Shown here piece by piece: positions 61,898 through 64,000 of a stretch of DNA of 64,000 nt. Position numbers and translations under genes: made by a program. Numbering within the stretch: the first letter of the stretch is position 1; each line of letters begins with the position of its first letter. The notes below the pieces were generated by a model that was not told the origin of the DNA, did not search any database, and saw nothing but the letters and a program-made list of their open reading frames with translations. This DNA comes from Parahoeflea halophila (GTDB taxonomy: Bacteria; Pseudomonadota; Alphaproteobacteria; Rhizobiales; Rhizobiaceae): positions 412,836 through 476,835 of the forward strand of contig NZ_OCPC01000001.1 of the NCBI RefSeq assembly GCF_900220985.1. The letters are read 5' to 3'.

Positions 61898-62605
61898 TCA
61901 GGCAGTCTTTCTGTGCTGACCGAGCGCCAGTGGTACCCGGCTGTGAACGGCGAAGGGCGCGCCCGGTTCGGGTTCAACGAAAAGGCTGAGCGCCCGAACC
62001 GCAACCGGCCCGGCCAGAGCCGGGGCAAAATGAATCCGTGCGGCTTTTTCGGCGCGCCCGATGTCCGGCTCGCTGAGCCGTGTCGTCAGCGTCATGTGGA
62101 AGCGAAACTGATCGAAGACGTAGGGATATCCCCACCGCATCAGGTGTTTGCGCTGCGTCGATGACAGCGACTCCGGGTTGCGGCGTTCAATGTCCCGCTC
62201 GGAAAGCTCGGCGCGCAGCGGCTCGAACGCTTCCACGACCGAGCTGGCAAATGCATCGAGTTGAGGCGCGGCCTCGCCGGGCACCAGCGCCAGAAAGCCC
62301 TGCAGTCGCCCCACCACCAGCGACGGTATCTCGAAGCCAGAATTCTGCGATGCAAAATCCTCAAGTCCCGCAACCAGATCGGCTTCCGTGACCCCGTGAG
62401 CCAGACGAAACGGTGCCTTCAGCGTTGCATGGAAACCATAGCGCCGCGCTTGGCCTGTCATCGCGGCGAGTTCACTCGCACCAAGACTGTCAAGATCGGG
62501 ATGCGCCACCGGCCTGCCGCTCTCCGCGTCACGTCCGATCCAGCTGGCGCCGAGTTCGGCCAGATCCTCGCCCGGGCTAGGCGAAAAATACAAGGCATAC
62601 CGCAT
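61898..62605 (-). CDS. DUF1045 family phosphonate-metabolism-associated protein
   Basis: The 235-residue protein matches the DUF1045 family linked to C-P lyase operons (2H phosphoesterase-like). It has MRYALYFSPSPGEDLAELGASWIGRDAESG at the start, RRYGFHATLKAPFRLAHG near residue 55 with the first HxT/S motif, and FRFHMTLTTRLSEPDIG near residue 165 with the second. Two HxT motifs indicate a 2H-phosphodiesterase fold, possibly acting on cyclic ribose phosphonate intermediates as PhnPP-type hydrolases do (inference). It is followed directly by phnM. Confidence 0.9.
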   Translation of the reverse strand: MRYALYFSPSPGEDLAELGASWIGRDAESGRPVAHPDLDSLGASELAAMTGQARRYGFHATLKAPFRLAHGVTEADLVAGLEDFASQNSGFEIPSLVVGRLQGFLALVPGEAAPQLDAFASSVVEAFEPLRAELSERDIERRNPESLSSTQRKHLMRWGYPYVFDQFRFHMTLTTRLSEPDIGRAEKAARIHFAPALAGPVAVRALSLFVEPEPGAPFAVHSRVPLALGQHRKTA

Positions 62606-63119
62606 CAAACCTGTCCCCTACCGATCAGCGAATTACGCATTCGCGACGATATCGTATCGAAAATTTAGACCACAATCAGGATTTGCGACACCATATAGGT
62701 AACATTCTCTTACTCCGCACTGGTCCGCATCACTTCCCGAAGCTTTAGACCGATAGCGAACGCACCGAAGGCTTCGATGATTGTCGCCGAGCGGGTGTTG
62801 GCTTCTCAGAGACAGAGCGACTGGATGACAAACATCGGCAAGACGCGCAAAACAACGACAAAGAGCTGAATCAGAACTGGAAACCATCCTCACCGGGCTT
62901 GCACACTCGCCGATTTTTTAAGGGCCCCGGAACACGGTCTTCCTGCTCATGGTGAGACGCGGCCGGATAGCGGAGATGGCGTTGGCGAGCCGTTAAGGCG
63001 GACAATGAACCCTCAGCAAAGCATAAAGCGATAAAACCGGTCGTCCCCGGTGGCGAGTTTCATGTCATCCTTTTTCGGTGAGCAGACTCCCGCATGGACA
63101 GCATTCGACTGCCATCATT
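62606..63119. other. Non-coding gap of about 510 bases upstream of the phosphonate pair
   Basis: No gene is supported; short frames on both strands lack ribosome sites and recognisable families. The segment next to 62605 must hold the promoter for DUF1045-phnM. I looked for tandem CTGTCAT-like Pho boxes and found only single weak half-sites (TTGTCAT on the minus strand near 62830), so Pho control is not shown. Confidence 0.4.
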
Positions 63120-64000
63120 CTAGAAAGCACCGCCGACATCCGATTGCGCGACGGCGACTGACTTGATGATTGCGAAACAGTCAGCCCCCGGCGCCAGTTC
63201 GAGCGCCTGCGCCGAACGCCGGGTAATGCGTGCCAGGAGCAGATCCTCGCCCGCCCTGAGCTGGATGACCGCGCCCGGCCCGTCTCCGAGACGAAGCGCA
63301 GTCACCGTCGCCGGCAGCACGTTGAGTGCCGATAACCCCTCCGGCCGGGACCGCGACAGGATCACGTCCTGCGCCAGGATCCGGATCGACAATTGGGCCC
63401 CGATGGGCGCATCGACATGCGGCAGATACAATGGACCGGCTGATGCATCCAGCCGGGTCAGGCCATCCTCTTCCTGTGCTGCCACACGTGCATGCAGCGA
63501 TGCACCGGCGGAGCGCACGCCCAGGGCGGGGACATTTTCGGGATCGGACAGCATCTCCACCAGAGGTCCCGAACGGATCACCTGCCCGTTCTCCATCAAC
63601 ACAAGCGTGGTCGCCAGCCGCGCCACCTCGGCAATGGAATGGCTGACATAGAGCAGCGGAATTCCGGCTTCATCACCCAACCGCTCGAGATAGGGCAGGA
63701 TTTCCGCCTTGCGGTCTTCGTCCAGCGCCGCGAGTGGTTCATCCATCAGGAGCAACCGCGGATTTGCCAGAAGCGCACGCCCGATGGCCACACGCTGCTT
63801 TTCGCCCCCCGAAAGGCGCGCCGGTTGCCGTCCGAGAAGGTCGCCGATGCCGAGCATCTCCACCACGCGATCGAAATCCGTCGCTGTCCCGCGCGGCGCA
63901 AACCAACGCCCGTAAGTGAGGTTCTGACGCACGCTCAAATGTGGAAACAGTCGCCCTTCCTGAAACACATAGCCTAGCCGCCGCTTGTGCACCGGGACCA
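63120..64000 (-). CDS. modC: Molybdate ABC transporter ATPase ModC, 5' end outside window
   Basis: The visible ~293 residues lack the Walker A start, which lies beyond base 64000. The frame is open to the edge and begins with the Q-loop HKRRLGYVFQEGRLFPHLSVRQNLTYG. Signature LSGGEKQRVAIGRALLANPRLLLMDEPLAALDEDRKAEILPYLERL and switch His VSHSIAEVARL follow. The C-terminal MOP domain (GAQLSIRILAQDVILSRSRPEGLSALNVLPATVTAL, then LLARITRRSAQALELAPG) binds molybdate and defines ModC. ModA and ModB are expected just outside the window. Confidence 0.93.
   Translation of the reverse strand, partial: VPVHKRRLGYVFQEGRLFPHLSVRQNLTYGRWFAPRGTATDFDRVVEMLGIGDLLGRQPARLSGGEKQRVAIGRALLANPRLLLMDEPLAALDEDRKAEILPYLERLGDEAGIPLLYVSHSIAEVARLATTLVLMENGQVIRSGPLVEMLSDPENVPALGVRSAGASLHARVAAQEEDGLTRLDASAGPLYLPHVDAPIGAQLSIRILAQDVILSRSRPEGLSALNVLPATVTALRLGDGPGAVIQLRAGEDLLLARITRRSAQALELAPGADCFAIIKSVAVAQSDVGGAF

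Noticed and set aside
62606-63119. Possible Pho box upstream of the DUF1045-phnM pair
   Set aside because: Only a single TTGTCAT half-site was seen; the 11-base-spaced second repeat is poor.
1-64000. Mobile elements, prophage, CRISPR or defence systems
   Set aside because: I looked for transposase, integrase and phage motifs, short regular repeats and restriction or toxin genes and saw none; gene density and composition look even across the window.

Overview
The window is GC-rich, densely packed DNA that reads as the chromosome (or a large replicon) of an alphaproteobacterium. It is most likely a member of the Hyphomicrobiales close to Rhizobiaceae or Hoeflea. This placement is inference. 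It rests on the RibH2-type lumazine synthase under an FMN riboswitch, two promoters of the EcfG general-stress type (GGAAC-N16-CGTT), a DUF1217 flagellar-locus protein, a phnM-DUF1045 pair and many ABC uptake operons. Sixty protein genes are supported, the first and last cut by the window edges. I see no tRNA, rRNA, CRISPR array, insertion sequence or prophage.

Region 1 (1-10.9 kb) is housekeeping and stress: a partial DUF1217 protein, a TauE/SafE exporter, an extensin-like lipoprotein, a YciA-type thioesterase, a membrane-anchored methyltransferase, DusA, two small stress-type proteins behind an EcfG-type promoter, FMN-riboswitch-controlled RibH2, a polar amino acid ABC transporter, a DJ-1/PfpI protein behind a second EcfG-type promoter, and a host-attachment family protein.

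Region 2 (11.3-26.9 kb, all minus strand) is a run of 15 genes for tryptophan/kynurenine catabolism. In transcription order: a two-domain 2-aminobenzoyl-CoA monooxygenase/reductase-type flavoenzyme, an SDR, a MarR regulator, an enoyl-CoA hydratase, an acyl-CoA dehydrogenase, a 2-aminobenzoate-CoA-ligase-type enzyme, RidA, kynureninase, tryptophan 2,3-dioxygenase, a VOC-plus-double-cupin protein of unknown reaction, and a complete branched-chain-type ABC importer. Together they would import a tryptophan-related compound, convert it to anthranilate, activate it as the CoA thioester and dearomatise it by the aerobic hybrid route. The first gene and the cupin gene share a near-identical promoter element.

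Region 3 (27.1-48.1 kb) looks like a second indole-type catabolic island built around a divergent promoter at 35.1 kb. The minus arm has a phytoene-desaturase-like flavoprotein, a peptide-class ABC importer and a second kynureninase-like PLP enzyme. The plus arm has a cyclase-family hydrolase that closely resembles isatin hydrolase, a second phytoene-desaturase-like flavoprotein, a MarR regulator and the two subunits of an indolepyruvate-oxidoreductase-family enzyme. I infer a route isatin -> isatinate -> 2-aminobenzoyl-CoA (or anthranilate) that joins region 2. A PACE efflux protein and another peptide-class ABC importer follow.

Region 4 (48.1-64 kb) is mixed: a HAD phosphatase, an HSL-type alpha/beta hydrolase, a CocE/NonD hydrolase, a ketosteroid-dehydrogenase-like flavoprotein beside a bile-acid:sodium-symporter-family carrier, a DAO-type oxidase, a rhodanese, a metallophosphoesterase, a chemoreceptor with a secreted PDC-type sensor protein, PhnM with a DUF1045 protein, and the 3' part of a ModC-type molybdate ATPase.
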